From CAYQAJ01 sp964415245 (GTDB lineage: Bacteria; Planctomycetota; Planctomycetia; Pirellulales; Pirellulaceae), in the NCBI GenBank assembly GCA_964415245.1, contig CAYQAJ010000129.1, positions 1 to 14,008 of the forward strand: a stretch of DNA of 14,008 nt, written 5' to 3'. A program made the translations under genes and the position numbers. Below the pieces are notes generated by a model, which worked only from the letters and a program-made list of their open reading frames with translations, was not told the origin of the DNA and made no database searches. The number at the start of each line of letters is the position of its first letter. Position 1 is the first letter of the stretch. Below are positions 7,616 to 14,008 of this stretch, in pieces.

Positions 7616-8938
7616 ATGCCCACCCCACCGACTACCCCGCAGCGAACCACCCCGCCTCATCGCGACTCCGGCCTCAGTCGCCGCGACGCATTACGGGCCG
7701 GCTTGGCGGGCGCCGCCGCCTTCGCCTCGAACATGACGGTCTTGAACGTGCTCCGCTCCCCGGCTCTGGCCGAGGAGCTCAAGCGCGGGCGGAAGCGCGT
7801 CATCCTCCTCTGGCTCGCCGGCGGCGCCAGCCAGTTGGAAACGTGGGACCCCAAGCCGGGCCGCGCGACCGGCGGGCCCTACCGCGCCATTCCCACCGCG
7901 GTGCCGGGTATCCACATCTCCGAACTTTTGCCCAAGCTGGCCCAGCGCATCGGCCACACCTCGATCATTCGCTCGCTCAACACGCGAAACGGCGACCACG
8001 GTGGAGCCAGCGTGCTGATGCACCTCGGCCGCCGCGACGAACCCAGCCTCAAGTACCCCGACTTGGGTGCCATGCTGGCCCGCGAGCTGGCTCGCGCCGA
8101 CAGCGCCGTACCCGACTACGTGTCGTTCTACACCGCCACCGAAGGCCGGGGGAACGCCGTGGGGCGTTCCGGATTCCTCGGCGCGCAGTACGCACCGATG
8201 TTTCTGACCACCGATTCGAAGCCCAACAATCTCGCCTTGCCCGAGGGAGTGAGCGATCTGGATCACGCGCAGCGCGGCGAGCTGCGGAAGCTGTTGAGCG
8301 AGCGATTCGCCCAAGGTCGCACGTCGTCGACTCTCGCCAGCCACAACGAGGCCTACGCCCGCGTGCGCGGCCTGATGGCCAGCGAGCGGTTGTTCGACAT
8401 TTCCGACGAACCGCAGTCGATTAGGGACATGTACGGTCCCACCCTGTTCGGCGAGCAGACGCTCATTGCCCGACGGCTCATCGAGGCCGGCACGCCGTTC
8501 GTCAAGGTGTCGCGGGCCTGGTGGGACAGCCACGGACAGAACTTCGAGACCCATCTGGAGCTGGCAACGGAGCTGGACCACGTGATGTCGGGCCTGTTGG
8601 ACGATCTCGAGCAGCGCGGTCTGTTGGAAAACACGCTGGTCATCACGCTCAGCGAGTTCGGCCGCACTCCCGCCATCAACCCCAGCCTGGGGCGCGACCA
8701 CTTTGCGTCGGCCTGGAGCGCGACGCTCTCCGGCTGCGGCGTGCATGGGGGCTCGGTTTACGGCAAAAGCGATGACGACGGGCAAAGGGTCGTCGATGGG
8801 GAGATCGGCGCCGCCGAGCTGTTCGCCACTATCTTCCAGGCCGTCGGCATCGATCACCAGAAGCAGTATTACGTCGGCTCGCGGCCAATCCCGATGACCG
8901 ATCCCGGCACGCAGCCAGTCAACGAAGTGCTGGCGTAG
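7616..8938 (+). CDS. DUF1501 protein with a twin-arginine signal
   Basis: 440 residues. The N-terminus has SRRDALRAG (R22, R23) and a hydrophobic stretch to about residue 40, a Tat-type export signal. The body is DUF1501, related to the alkaline phosphatase/sulfatase superfamily: it begins with VILLWLAGGASQLETWDPKPG and has NGDHGGASVLMH and later ITLSEFGRTPAINPSLGRDH. These histidine/aspartate-rich motifs suggest a metal-binding hydrolase fold, but the substrate is unknown. It lies 62 bases after the DUF1549/DUF1553 gene, the usual planctomycete pairing, and is likely co-transcribed with it. Use of the Tat route suggests export in a folded, metal-loaded state. The stop is TAG, followed directly by another TAG that starts a REP-like palindrome. 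Confidence 0.92.
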   Translation: MPTPPTTPQRTTPPHRDSGLSRRDALRAGLAGAAAFASNMTVLNVLRSPALAEELKRGRKRVILLWLAGGASQLETWDPKPGRATGGPYRAIPTAVPGIHISELLPKLAQRIGHTSIIRSLNTRNGDHGGASVLMHLGRRDEPSLKYPDLGAMLARELARADSAVPDYVSFYTATEGRGNAVGRSGFLGAQYAPMFLTTDSKPNNLALPEGVSDLDHAQRGELRKLLSERFAQGRTSSTLASHNEAYARVRGLMASERLFDISDEPQSIRDMYGPTLFGEQTLIARRLIEAGTPFVKVSRAWWDSHGQNFETHLELATELDHVMSGLLDDLEQRGLLENTLVITLSEFGRTPAINPSLGRDHFASAWSATLSGCGVHGGSVYGKSDDDGQRVVDGEIGAAELFATIFQAVGIDHQKQYYVGSRPIPMTDPGTQPVNEVLA

Positions 8939-8939
8939 T

Positions 8940-8964
8940 AGGTTCCGCCTGCCGGGCGGGACCT
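8940..8964 (+). repeat. REP-like palindrome, copy 3 (forward)
   Basis: Arms AGGTTCCGCC (8940-8949) and GGCGGGACCT (8955-8964) surround the loop TGCCG, with one G:T wobble in the stem. The 3' flank CCTTG, then five bases, then AGATC matches the flank of copy 1. It begins immediately after the DUF1501 stop codon. With copy 4 it forms an inverted pair of about 80 bases in an otherwise same-strand gene series. Confidence 0.8.
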
Positions 8965-8994
8965 TGACGTGAGATCAGATTCCGCGCCATAGCA

Positions 8995-9019
8995 AGGTCC
9001 TGCTCGGCAATCAGGTCCT
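8995..9019 (-). repeat. REP-like palindrome, copy 4 (reverse, decayed)
   Basis: Left arm AGGTCCTGCT (8995-9004), loop CGGCA, right arm ATCAGGTCCT (9010-9019). Eight of ten positions still pair, so this copy looks partly decayed. Its orientation is opposite to copy 3, as copy 2 is to copy 1. It ends 9 bases before the ATG of the WD40 gene and so overlaps the place where that gene's ribosome site should be. Confidence 0.7.
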
Positions 9020-9028
9020 ACTCAAACC

Positions 9029-10033
9029 ATGACCACCATCGACCCGACCAATCTGAAAACGACCAAGGAAATCGGCCGCCCCGATATCCTGTTCTGCGTC
9101 GCCCACTTGCCCGATAGCACGCGGCTGTGGGCCGGCTCGTCCGACGGCAAGGTGTACGAGCTCGATCCGATGGCCGAACCGAACCAATTGGGTGAATTGG
9201 CGGGTCACCAGGGCTTCGTTACCGGCGTGTGCCTCACCGACAAGCATGTCGTCTCGGGCGCCTACGACGGCCGGCTTATGTGGTGGGATCGCGATTCGCG
9301 CGAGCAGGTCCGCTCCGTCGAAGCCCATCAGAAGTGGATACGCGGCGTGGTCGCTTCGCCCGATTCCAAACTCGTCGCCAGTGTGGCCGACGACATGGTG
9401 TGTCGGCTATGGAACACCGACAGCGGCGAGTTGGTTCGCGAGCTGCACGGCCACCAGCCGAACACGCCGCAGAACTTTCCCTCGATGCTGTACTGCTGCG
9501 CCTTTTCCAGTGACGGTGCGCAGTTGGCCACGGCCGATAAGCTGGGCCACGTGGTGGTGTGGGAAGTCGCCAGCGGCAACCAGCTCGGCACCGTCGACGC
9601 GCCGATCATGTACACCTGGGACCCCAAGCAGCGGCTCCACTCGATCGGCGGCGTGCGGAGCGTCGCTTTCTCCCCCGACGGCCGGCTGCTGGCACTCGGC
9701 GGCACGGGGCAGATCAACAACATCGATCATCTCGAAGCCCTGGCCCGCGTCGAAGTGTTCGACTGGCGCAAGGGGGAGCGCACGCACGAGTTTCCCGGCG
9801 ACGAGCACAAGGGCCTGGTCGAGCGGCTGGCGTTCGACCCCGAGGGCAAGTGGCTGTTGGCGGCCGGCGGCGACAACGGCGGCTTTGTCAAGATTTTCGA
9901 CGTTGAAGCGTCAAAAATCGCCAGGCAGGACAAGGCCCCCATGCACGTGCACGACTTCGCCGCGAGCGAGTCGTGGGATTCGATCTACGCCGTCGGCCAC
10001 AACAAACTCGTCGTGTGGCAGTTCGAAACCTAA
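9029..10033 (+). CDS. WD40-repeat protein (seven-bladed propeller)
   Basis: 334 residues with no signal peptide. Seven WD-type units can be read by their strand-d endings: GSSDGKVYELD (36-46), AYDGRLMWWD (78-87), ADDMVCRLWN (120-129), KLGHVVVWEV (171-180), ALARVEVFDW (237-246), DNGGFVKIFDV (282-292) and GHNKLVVWQF (323-332). Many units are preceded by a GH or an F-S-x-D-G turn (AFSPDGRLLA). One complete seven-bladed propeller is therefore the whole protein, and it should act as a protein-binding scaffold. WD40 proteins often follow DUF1549/DUF1501 genes in planctomycetes, but the lack of an export signal here puts it in a different compartment from its two neighbours. A weak ribosome site and a palindromic repeat just upstream may uncouple its expression from the operon. 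Confidence 0.9.
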   Translation: MTTIDPTNLKTTKEIGRPDILFCVAHLPDSTRLWAGSSDGKVYELDPMAEPNQLGELAGHQGFVTGVCLTDKHVVSGAYDGRLMWWDRDSREQVRSVEAHQKWIRGVVASPDSKLVASVADDMVCRLWNTDSGELVRELHGHQPNTPQNFPSMLYCCAFSSDGAQLATADKLGHVVVWEVASGNQLGTVDAPIMYTWDPKQRLHSIGGVRSVAFSPDGRLLALGGTGQINNIDHLEALARVEVFDWRKGERTHEFPGDEHKGLVERLAFDPEGKWLLAAGGDNGGFVKIFDVEASKIARQDKAPMHVHDFAASESWDSIYAVGHNKLVVWQFET

Positions 10034-10053
10034 CGCGTCGCCTCCGTGTTAGC

Positions 10054-10071
10054 CGCCACATTTATGTGGCG
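10054..10071 (+). terminator. Hairpin after the WD40 gene, possible terminator
   Basis: CGCCACA (10054-10060) pairs perfectly with TGTGGCG (10065-10071) around TTTA, 21 bases after the WD40 stop codon. The following ATCTTTGG is only weakly T-rich, so a Rho-independent terminator is possible but not strong. The gap to the next gene (10034-10191) shows nothing else recognisable. Confidence 0.4.
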
Positions 10072-10191
10072 ATCTTTGGTCACGGCGCGCTCGCACGAAC
10101 TTGCTCTGCGCCGGGGGGCGGTCGATAATGCGTTCTGTGGCGACGACTTAGCCCGAACCCGCACATCGACGGCAGTAGCGCCATCTGCACC

Positions 10192-11211
10192 ATGTCGGAT
10201 ACCCTCTGGTACTACGCCGAAGGCGATCAGCAGCGCGGGCCGGTGGCGGCCGAGCGAATCCGGGAGCTGGCGCAATCGGGCCGGCTCACGCACGATGATC
10301 TCGTTTGGAAAGAGGGCTTCGACGATTGGACGCCCGCGGGAAAAGTGCCCGAATTGCTTGACGGCGTCGAGCCGCCGAAGCCGCCGGTAGCGGGCTCTTC
10401 GGCGTCTGGTCGCGGGCAAGAGTCGCCAACCGCGCCGTCCCCCAACTTGGCCGCGGCAACGCAGGCGCCGCCCGTGCACGACGCTCCACCCGTCCAAAGT
10501 GCATCGTTGCCAGTTGCCGCCGGTGGCGCTAGTACGTCGCATTTGGCGCGGCCCGCAGCCTCGGCATCGACGGCGATCGCCACTCCTTCCACCCCGCCGG
10601 CACAGTCCAATCCCAGCGGACGCGCGAACCCCGCATCGACCGCGTTCACGATCGAGCCGCTCCGCTATGGCCGCATCATCGGCCAGCCGCTCTTGCTGTT
10701 GGGTCTGGTGCTGGTGCTGGGGGCGCGAGGGTGCGAGTCGGTCGGAAGCCGGGGCGTGGCCCGACGGCAGGCGCTGGCCGAAGCGGCCCCGGCCCGATTT
10801 CAGCACGAATGGGACAGCCAACGCCGCACTTTCGAGCGCGACAAGGAAGAGATTCGCGCCGGCGGGGCGCTAAGCGCCAGCGACCAGGACCGCCTCGACC
10901 GGCTCGATGAAAAGCTCGGAAAGCTCAATAGCGAGATGCGCGACGAGCAGAACGAGCTGCGCGAAGGGCGGTGGGCCGAACTCGAGTACGACGCCGAGCA
11001 GGCCGACGCCAACAATCTCATGTGGAGCTATTGGCGGGAGAGTGTCTTCGTGTTCGGCAGCATGCTGTTCACGGTGGGGCTGTTGGCCGTGGGCTTCACC
11101 GGGCAGGGGGCCGACCGCTGGATTTGCCTCATCATGCTGGCGATCATCGTCTACAGCCTGTACGTCGGAGGCGGCGGATGGCTCGGCCGGATACTTTCGA
11201 CCGGCCCGTGA
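10192..11211 (+). CDS. GYF-domain membrane protein with coiled coil
   Basis: 339 residues. Residues 4-56 form a GYF_2-type domain (WYYAEGDQQRGPVAAERI, then LVWKEGFDDWTPAGKVPEL), a fold that binds proline-rich or unstructured peptides. A low-complexity linker rich in Pro, Ala and Ser runs from about 60 to 150. A membrane segment follows at about 163-180, then a highly charged helix with heptad-like spacing (about 210-270, for example DRLDRLDEKLGKLNSEMRDE), likely a coiled coil. Two more membrane segments lie near 285-304 and 310-325. GYF_2 domains at the front of membrane proteins are frequent in planctomycetes; the partner is unknown. No ribosome site stands out before the ATG. It is convergent with the candidate selenoprotein gene and separated from it by a repeat-filled gap. 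Confidence 0.85.
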   Translation: MSDTLWYYAEGDQQRGPVAAERIRELAQSGRLTHDDLVWKEGFDDWTPAGKVPELLDGVEPPKPPVAGSSASGRGQESPTAPSPNLAAATQAPPVHDAPPVQSASLPVAAGGASTSHLARPAASASTAIATPSTPPAQSNPSGRANPASTAFTIEPLRYGRIIGQPLLLLGLVLVLGARGCESVGSRGVARRQALAEAAPARFQHEWDSQRRTFERDKEEIRAGGALSASDQDRLDRLDEKLGKLNSEMRDEQNELREGRWAELEYDAEQADANNLMWSYWRESVFVFGSMLFTVGLLAVGFTGQGADRWICLIMLAIIVYSLYVGGGGWLGRILSTGP

Positions 11212-11227
11212 GATGGCGGGCTGCGCA

Positions 11228-11263
11228 GCCTTCGTCCTTCGCCCTCCGGCCTTCGTCCTTCGC
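11228..11263 (+). repeat. Direct repeat, two copies of 15 bases
   Basis: GCCTTCGTCCTTCGC occurs at 11228-11242 and again at 11249-11263, a 21-base period with CCTCCG between. It lies just after the GYF-domain gene. It may be a decayed remnant of a longer tandem array. Confidence 0.65.
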
Positions 11264-11334
11264 TGACGGAATCGGCCCGTCAGGCCGCCAGGCATCTGAC
11301 AGCGGGCAGTTCTTGACTGGGGACTCTCGACTGG

Positions 11335-11354
11335 ATTCCCGCCTGCGCGGGAAT
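11335..11354. repeat. Palindromic repeat ATTCCC-N8-GGGAAT type
   Basis: ATTCCCGC (11335-11342) pairs with GCGGGAAT (11347-11354) around CTGC. With its CTGG and GA flanks this is the layout of a palindrome found between genes in many unrelated bacteria; its ATTCCC-N8-GGGAAT core is also the layout of the neisserial dRS3 repeat. I claim similarity of layout, not descent. In RNA the stem could help end transcription from either side. Confidence 0.65.
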
Positions 11355-11366
11355 GATCAATCGCCG

Positions 11367-11401
11367 CGTCGCACTGGCCGACTGCGCTGGCCAGTGCCAC
11401 G
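11367..11401. repeat. Palindromic repeat with GCACTGGCC arms
   Basis: GCACTGGCC (11371-11379) pairs perfectly with GGCCAGTGC (11389-11397) around a 9-base loop. Beyond a C:C mismatch the stem continues with CGT (11367-11369) and ACG (11399-11401). It is a third, unrelated repeat type within the convergent gap 11212-11430, ending 30 bases before the stop codon of the minus-strand gene. Confidence 0.65.
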
Positions 11402-11430
11402 CCTCCGAATCTCGGTGTCCGCGATATCCG

Positions 11431-12819
11431 TTAGCGACTGGCCGAGAAGTACCGGCTTGGTTCGCGCATGGCTTGCGGGGGGACCTTGTCGGCTGGGCGG
11501 TCGCCTTCGGCCAGCTCGAACACCACGGCGAGCGGATTGCGGCCCGGTCGGGCGCCGCGCGTGTACGTGCCCGAGCCCCAGGTGTCGCCCAGGGCGGCTA
11601 GGTCGAACCGCCGCACGCGGCCGCCGGCGCGGTCGAGCTCGATGGTGCCCAACAGCGCGGCATCGTACCCGCGCTTGGCCTTTTCCGGATCGGGCCCCGT
11701 GGCCAGTAGCACGCTCCCTTCGAGCTTCAGTCGTACCCGCTCCTCGGTGACCTCGGACACGGTGAGCGTGAATTCACGCCGCAGCACTTCGTGCGGCTGC
11801 CACATGTTGGGTTCGCCGCGCGTGTTGTCGGTCAAGTGGAACCGCGCGATGCGGGCGGAAATCTCGTCGGGGAGCGGAACCGTGTCCCCCACATGCGGCT
11901 CGGGCGGCAGGAGCGACTGCCACTCCGCCTTGGTCAGCCACAGGTGGTCGTACGCGGTCTGGAAGCCGTGGAAGCCGCCCGACGTGTCGCCGCTGCACGT
12001 TTCGAGCCGGCCCTCTTTGTCGCGCTCTAGCGCGCGGGTGAAGACGTTCACCACCAAGCCCGCCTCCGGCACGCCACGCGTGTAGCGGGGGTCCAGATCG
12101 CTGGCGGCGATGTCGGGCACAAGGGCGGCGCCGGCTTTGCGCTCGTCGGCGGGAAGGCGGTTCCACTTTGCCAGGGCCTCGTGGAACACGTCGCGCATCA
12201 CGTCGGCGTTCTGGCCGGCGTTCTTGTAGGCCAGCAGCTTGCCCGAGGCGGTGAAGAAGTAGATGCCCTGGTTGGTGCCCTGGTCCGTTCCGCCCCGCGG
12301 TCCCTGCCGGGCAACGCCGCGAAAGAACTCGCCCACGGCGTCCTGGCGGCGGCGCTGGTACCAGTCGTCGCCGGTCACGGGGACGAACGACTCGCTGGCC
12401 AGGCGAATGATTTCCGGATCGCTGAAGGCGGACGCACGGCCCGCCACCCCGTTGTTTCACGTACAGCCCAGCGGATGGCCGTCCATTTCCCACAGGACGA
12501 TCGGTTTGCCCTCTTTGGCGGCCCGGCGACGGGCCTGCCAAAGGTCGATTTCCCAGGGGATACTGGCCCAGGCGGCCTCGCCGTCGCCGGGCTTGCAGAT
12601 GGCCGTAACGACCGCGTAGTCGTCTTGCGACAGCGGCTCGGCGGCCAGTGCATCGCTGCACGAAAGAATCACGGCAGCAAGCCAGACCGCCGTCGTCGAA
12701 AAGACGGCCACCCAGGCAGCACCGTCGCGCGCGAGGCGACCTGCACTGTGCGCAGTGCGTTCGAGGCGACAGGGCGCGCCGCCCAACCGGCAGATACGAC
12801 GCCCTACTACGGCAGCCAT
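11431..12819 (-). CDS. Exported thioredoxin-like protein with an in-frame UGA; candidate selenoprotein (CxU)
   Basis: Read through a single TGA, this is a 462-residue protein. A hydrophobic signal (about 37-55, then ALAAEP) suggests export; C54 might even be a weak lipidation site. A thioredoxin-like domain follows: KPIVLWEM (105-112) is the first strand. After it comes GHPLG-C119-T120-X121-NNG, where X is the TGA, then FSDPEIIRL and FVPV as in other Trx-like proteins, and NQGIYFFTASGKLL, where a cis-proline would normally stand but does not. The C-terminal ~230 residues are not recognised. The part after the TGA has no good start of its own: the GTG at 12447 lacks a ribosome site and would cut the fold. 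A SECIS-like hairpin follows the TGA. The ATG at 12819 overlaps the upstream gene by 13 bases, with GAGAGGA 12 bases before it. GTG at 12711 is an alternative start giving a cleaner signal peptide. If not selenocysteine, this is a nonsense-mutated pseudogene. Confidence 0.7.
12427..12445 (-). promoter_or_regulatory. Candidate bacterial SECIS element
   Basis: In the mRNA, counting the U of UGA as 1, GGCGGGC (15-21) pairs with GUCCGCC (27-33), a 7-pair stem with one G:U, leaving the loop CGUGC (22-26). The loop carries G23 and U24, the positions that SelB contacts in the E. coli fdhF element by the same count. Eighteen bases separate the UGA from the loop, inside the range known for bacterial SECIS elements. 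The bulged U17 of fdhF is absent: here C17 is paired. GC-rich DNA makes chance hairpins common, so the geometry, not the stem alone, is the argument. Confidence 0.55.
12457..12459 (-). other. In-frame UGA, proposed selenocysteine codon (residue 121)
   Basis: The codons around it read GGC TGT ACG TGA AAC AAC, so the residue pattern is G-C-T-X-N-N. The frame is open for 120 codons before it and for 338 codons from the GTG at 12447 after it, with continuous protein-like sequence across the site. Other genes in the window end in TGA, which argues against a reassigned code. Confidence 0.6.
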
Positions 12820-14008
12820 CGGGAGATTGCGTCCTCTCGTTGGTCGGCCGTTCCCGTCGCCAGCATGGCCCCGGGCGCCTCGCCCAGCAGTTGCTGGTAG
12901 GCCTGCACGAGCTGCTCGGTGGTGATCAGTCGGCGAGTTTCGTAATAGTGCATCTCGACCAGCACGGGCAGAGGATTCGTCGCGCGGCTTTGGCCCAGCG
13001 TGGCCACGCGCCGCACGGCATGCTTCGCCTTGAGATCAGGCATATCCCGCATGGACAGCCGCGCATCGGCCACCGTAAACAGCTCGTTGACCGCCTCCAC
13101 GATGGGGTCGGTGGAACTCTCCTTCTGCCGTTCGGAACTCACCTGAATGTTGTTGATGCCCTTTCCCTCGAACATGTCCCTGCCGGTGGAAACGTCGACG
13201 AGTACCATCTTGGTATTGTTCAACGGAACACCCTTACGGGTAATCGACGCGTGAACGTCGAAGACGAGCAGCACGTCGAGGTCTTGCTGCCGGGCGCGTT
13301 CGACAAGCTGCTTCGACTGGCCCTCTCCCACGAAGACAACACCGGGAAAGACTTGCAGAAAGGGATTCTCTGTCGACTGTTGTGCGCCACCTCGGGCCTG
13401 GGATTCAAAGGCTACATTCGATAGTGCCATGCGCATGAACTCGCCGTAATCGCCGCGCTCGATGCGCGCGGCAAGGGCGTCGAGAGTGCGCGTGCCTAGC
13501 TCGGCCGCGTAGAAGTCCACGGCCAGCTTGCCTTCGCCGCCGCCCGTGATCGACGAATTCTCAACGTTCTCGCCGAGCCTGGGAGGAGGTCCCTCGTAGC
13601 CGTCGGAGCGGATATGGGTAGCGCCGATGCCCCACCGGACTGCCATACCGGGCCGCCGCGGACCGTCGTTGTCGCCAATCCAATTCATGTAGTAGGCAGC
13701 GGCAGCCTGATTGTCGGCAAGAAAATGTGCGTAGAGATACTGGAAAGCGTCACGGTCGTTGCCGGCGCGGAATGCCTGTTGCGATTTTTCGAGAAACGTC
13801 GACGGCGCGAGTTCTGGCGTAGCGGTCTCGTCGGAGAGGTCAAATCCGCTCGGTCCGTAGCCCTGAGACGAACCGCCACCGTAGCCGCCTGTGGGTGAGC
13901 CGCTGCCGTAGCCCTGCGAGCCGCCACCCTGGGAACCGCCGATGTAGCCGCCCACGGGTGAACCGCCACCGTAGCCTTGAGACGAACTGCCGCCGTACCC
14001 TTGGGACG
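12807..14008 (-). CDS. Hypothetical protein with Gly/Ser/Tyr/Gln-rich repeats (N-terminus outside window)
   Basis: The frame is open to the right edge, so the start is not visible; 399 complete codons before the TAG stop are seen. The visible start is a low-complexity region with repeated SQGYG and GGY-GGS units, ending near GFDLSDE. A helical segment follows (FLEKSQQAFRAGNDRDAFQYLYAHFLADNQAAAAYYMNWIG, read in pieces at about bases 13680-13800). The C-terminal half has an alternating strand/helix part with LDVLLVFDVHASI, TKMVLVDVSTGRDMF and a final helix. I do not recognise the family; the strand pattern loosely recalls lipoprotein/periplasmic folds such as CsgG- or TolB-N-like domains, which is only an impression. 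A GTG at 13955 exists inside the repeat but is unlikely to be the real start. The last 13 bases overlap the ATG of the thioredoxin-like gene, indicating co-transcription and probably coupled translation. Confidence 0.75.
   Translation of the reverse strand, partial: SQGYGGSSSQGYGGGSPVGGYIGGSQGGGSQGYGSGSPTGGYGGGSSQGYGPSGFDLSDETATPELAPSTFLEKSQQAFRAGNDRDAFQYLYAHFLADNQAAAAYYMNWIGDNDGPRRPGMAVRWGIGATHIRSDGYEGPPPRLGENVENSSITGGGEGKLAVDFYAAELGTRTLDALAARIERGDYGEFMRMALSNVAFESQARGGAQQSTENPFLQVFPGVVFVGEGQSKQLVERARQQDLDVLLVFDVHASITRKGVPLNNTKMVLVDVSTGRDMFEGKGINNIQVSSERQKESSTDPIVEAVNELFTVADARLSMRDMPDLKAKHAVRRVATLGQSRATNPLPVLVEMHYYETRRLITTEQLVQAYQQLLGEAPGAMLATGTADQREDAISRWLP
13844..14008 (-). repeat. Coding repeat giving SQGYGxGS / GGYxGGS units
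   Basis: At least four SQGYG units are visible, alternating with SP-V/T-GGY-I/G-GGS, with a larger period of about 17-21 residues. The DNA is correspondingly repetitive (recurring CCGCCACCGTAGCC-like stretches on the plus strand). The array continues past the window edge, so its length is unknown and could vary between strains. Confidence 0.8.

Noticed and set aside
11431..12447. Separate 338-codon gene starting at GTG 12447
   Set aside because: It has no ribosome site, it would begin in the middle of a thioredoxin-like fold, and its frame is identical to the ORF just upstream.
12457..12459. UGA reassigned to Trp (alternative genetic code) as explanation of the internal TGA
   Set aside because: The sigma, anti-sigma, DUF1549, GYF and glutamate dehydrogenase genes all end in TGA at sensible places, so UGA is a stop codon in this organism.

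Overview
The window looks like a chromosomal piece from a high-GC Planctomycetota bacterium, probably of the Pirellulales type. The main evidence is a planctomycete-style DUF1549/DUF1553 + DUF1501 + WD40 gene set, a GYF-domain membrane protein, and short palindromic repeats between genes. All intact genes use standard stop codons, and several end in TGA, so UGA is a normal stop codon here.

Left part (1-3359): the C-terminal end of a molybdopterin oxidoreductase of the FdhF/YdeP type, then a large membrane protein fused to a spermidine-synthase-like domain. The gap after it holds two inverted copies of a REP-like palindrome, a short direct-repeat array and a second palindrome. Middle-left (3360-5716, minus strand): a glutamate dehydrogenase, and a two-gene ECF sigma factor / zinc-binding anti-sigma unit joined by an ATGA overlap. 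Middle (5892-10033, plus strand): DUF1549/DUF1553 protein, DUF1501 protein and a seven-bladed WD40 protein, transcribed away from the sigma factor. A second inverted pair of the same REP-like palindrome sits between the last two. Then a GYF-domain, coiled-coil membrane protein (10192-11211), followed by a convergent gap containing three different repeat types.

Right part (11431-14008, minus strand): a two-gene unit that is the most interesting item. The upstream gene, cut by the window edge, has a Gly/Ser/Tyr/Gln-rich repeat region followed by an unrecognised globular part. Its last bases overlap the start of a predicted exported thioredoxin-like protein whose frame contains one internal TGA. 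The frame continues unchanged for 338 codons after it. The TGA lies in a Cys-Thr-X motif at the expected redox site of the fold. The mRNA just downstream can form a hairpin whose loop places G and U at positions 23 and 24 counted from the UGA, as in the E. coli fdhF SECIS element. I read this as a candidate selenoprotein with a CxU motif. The alternative is a nonsense-mutated pseudogene or a sequencing error.

The long ORFs antisense to, or in alternate frames of, the genes listed here are typical high-GC shadows and are left out.
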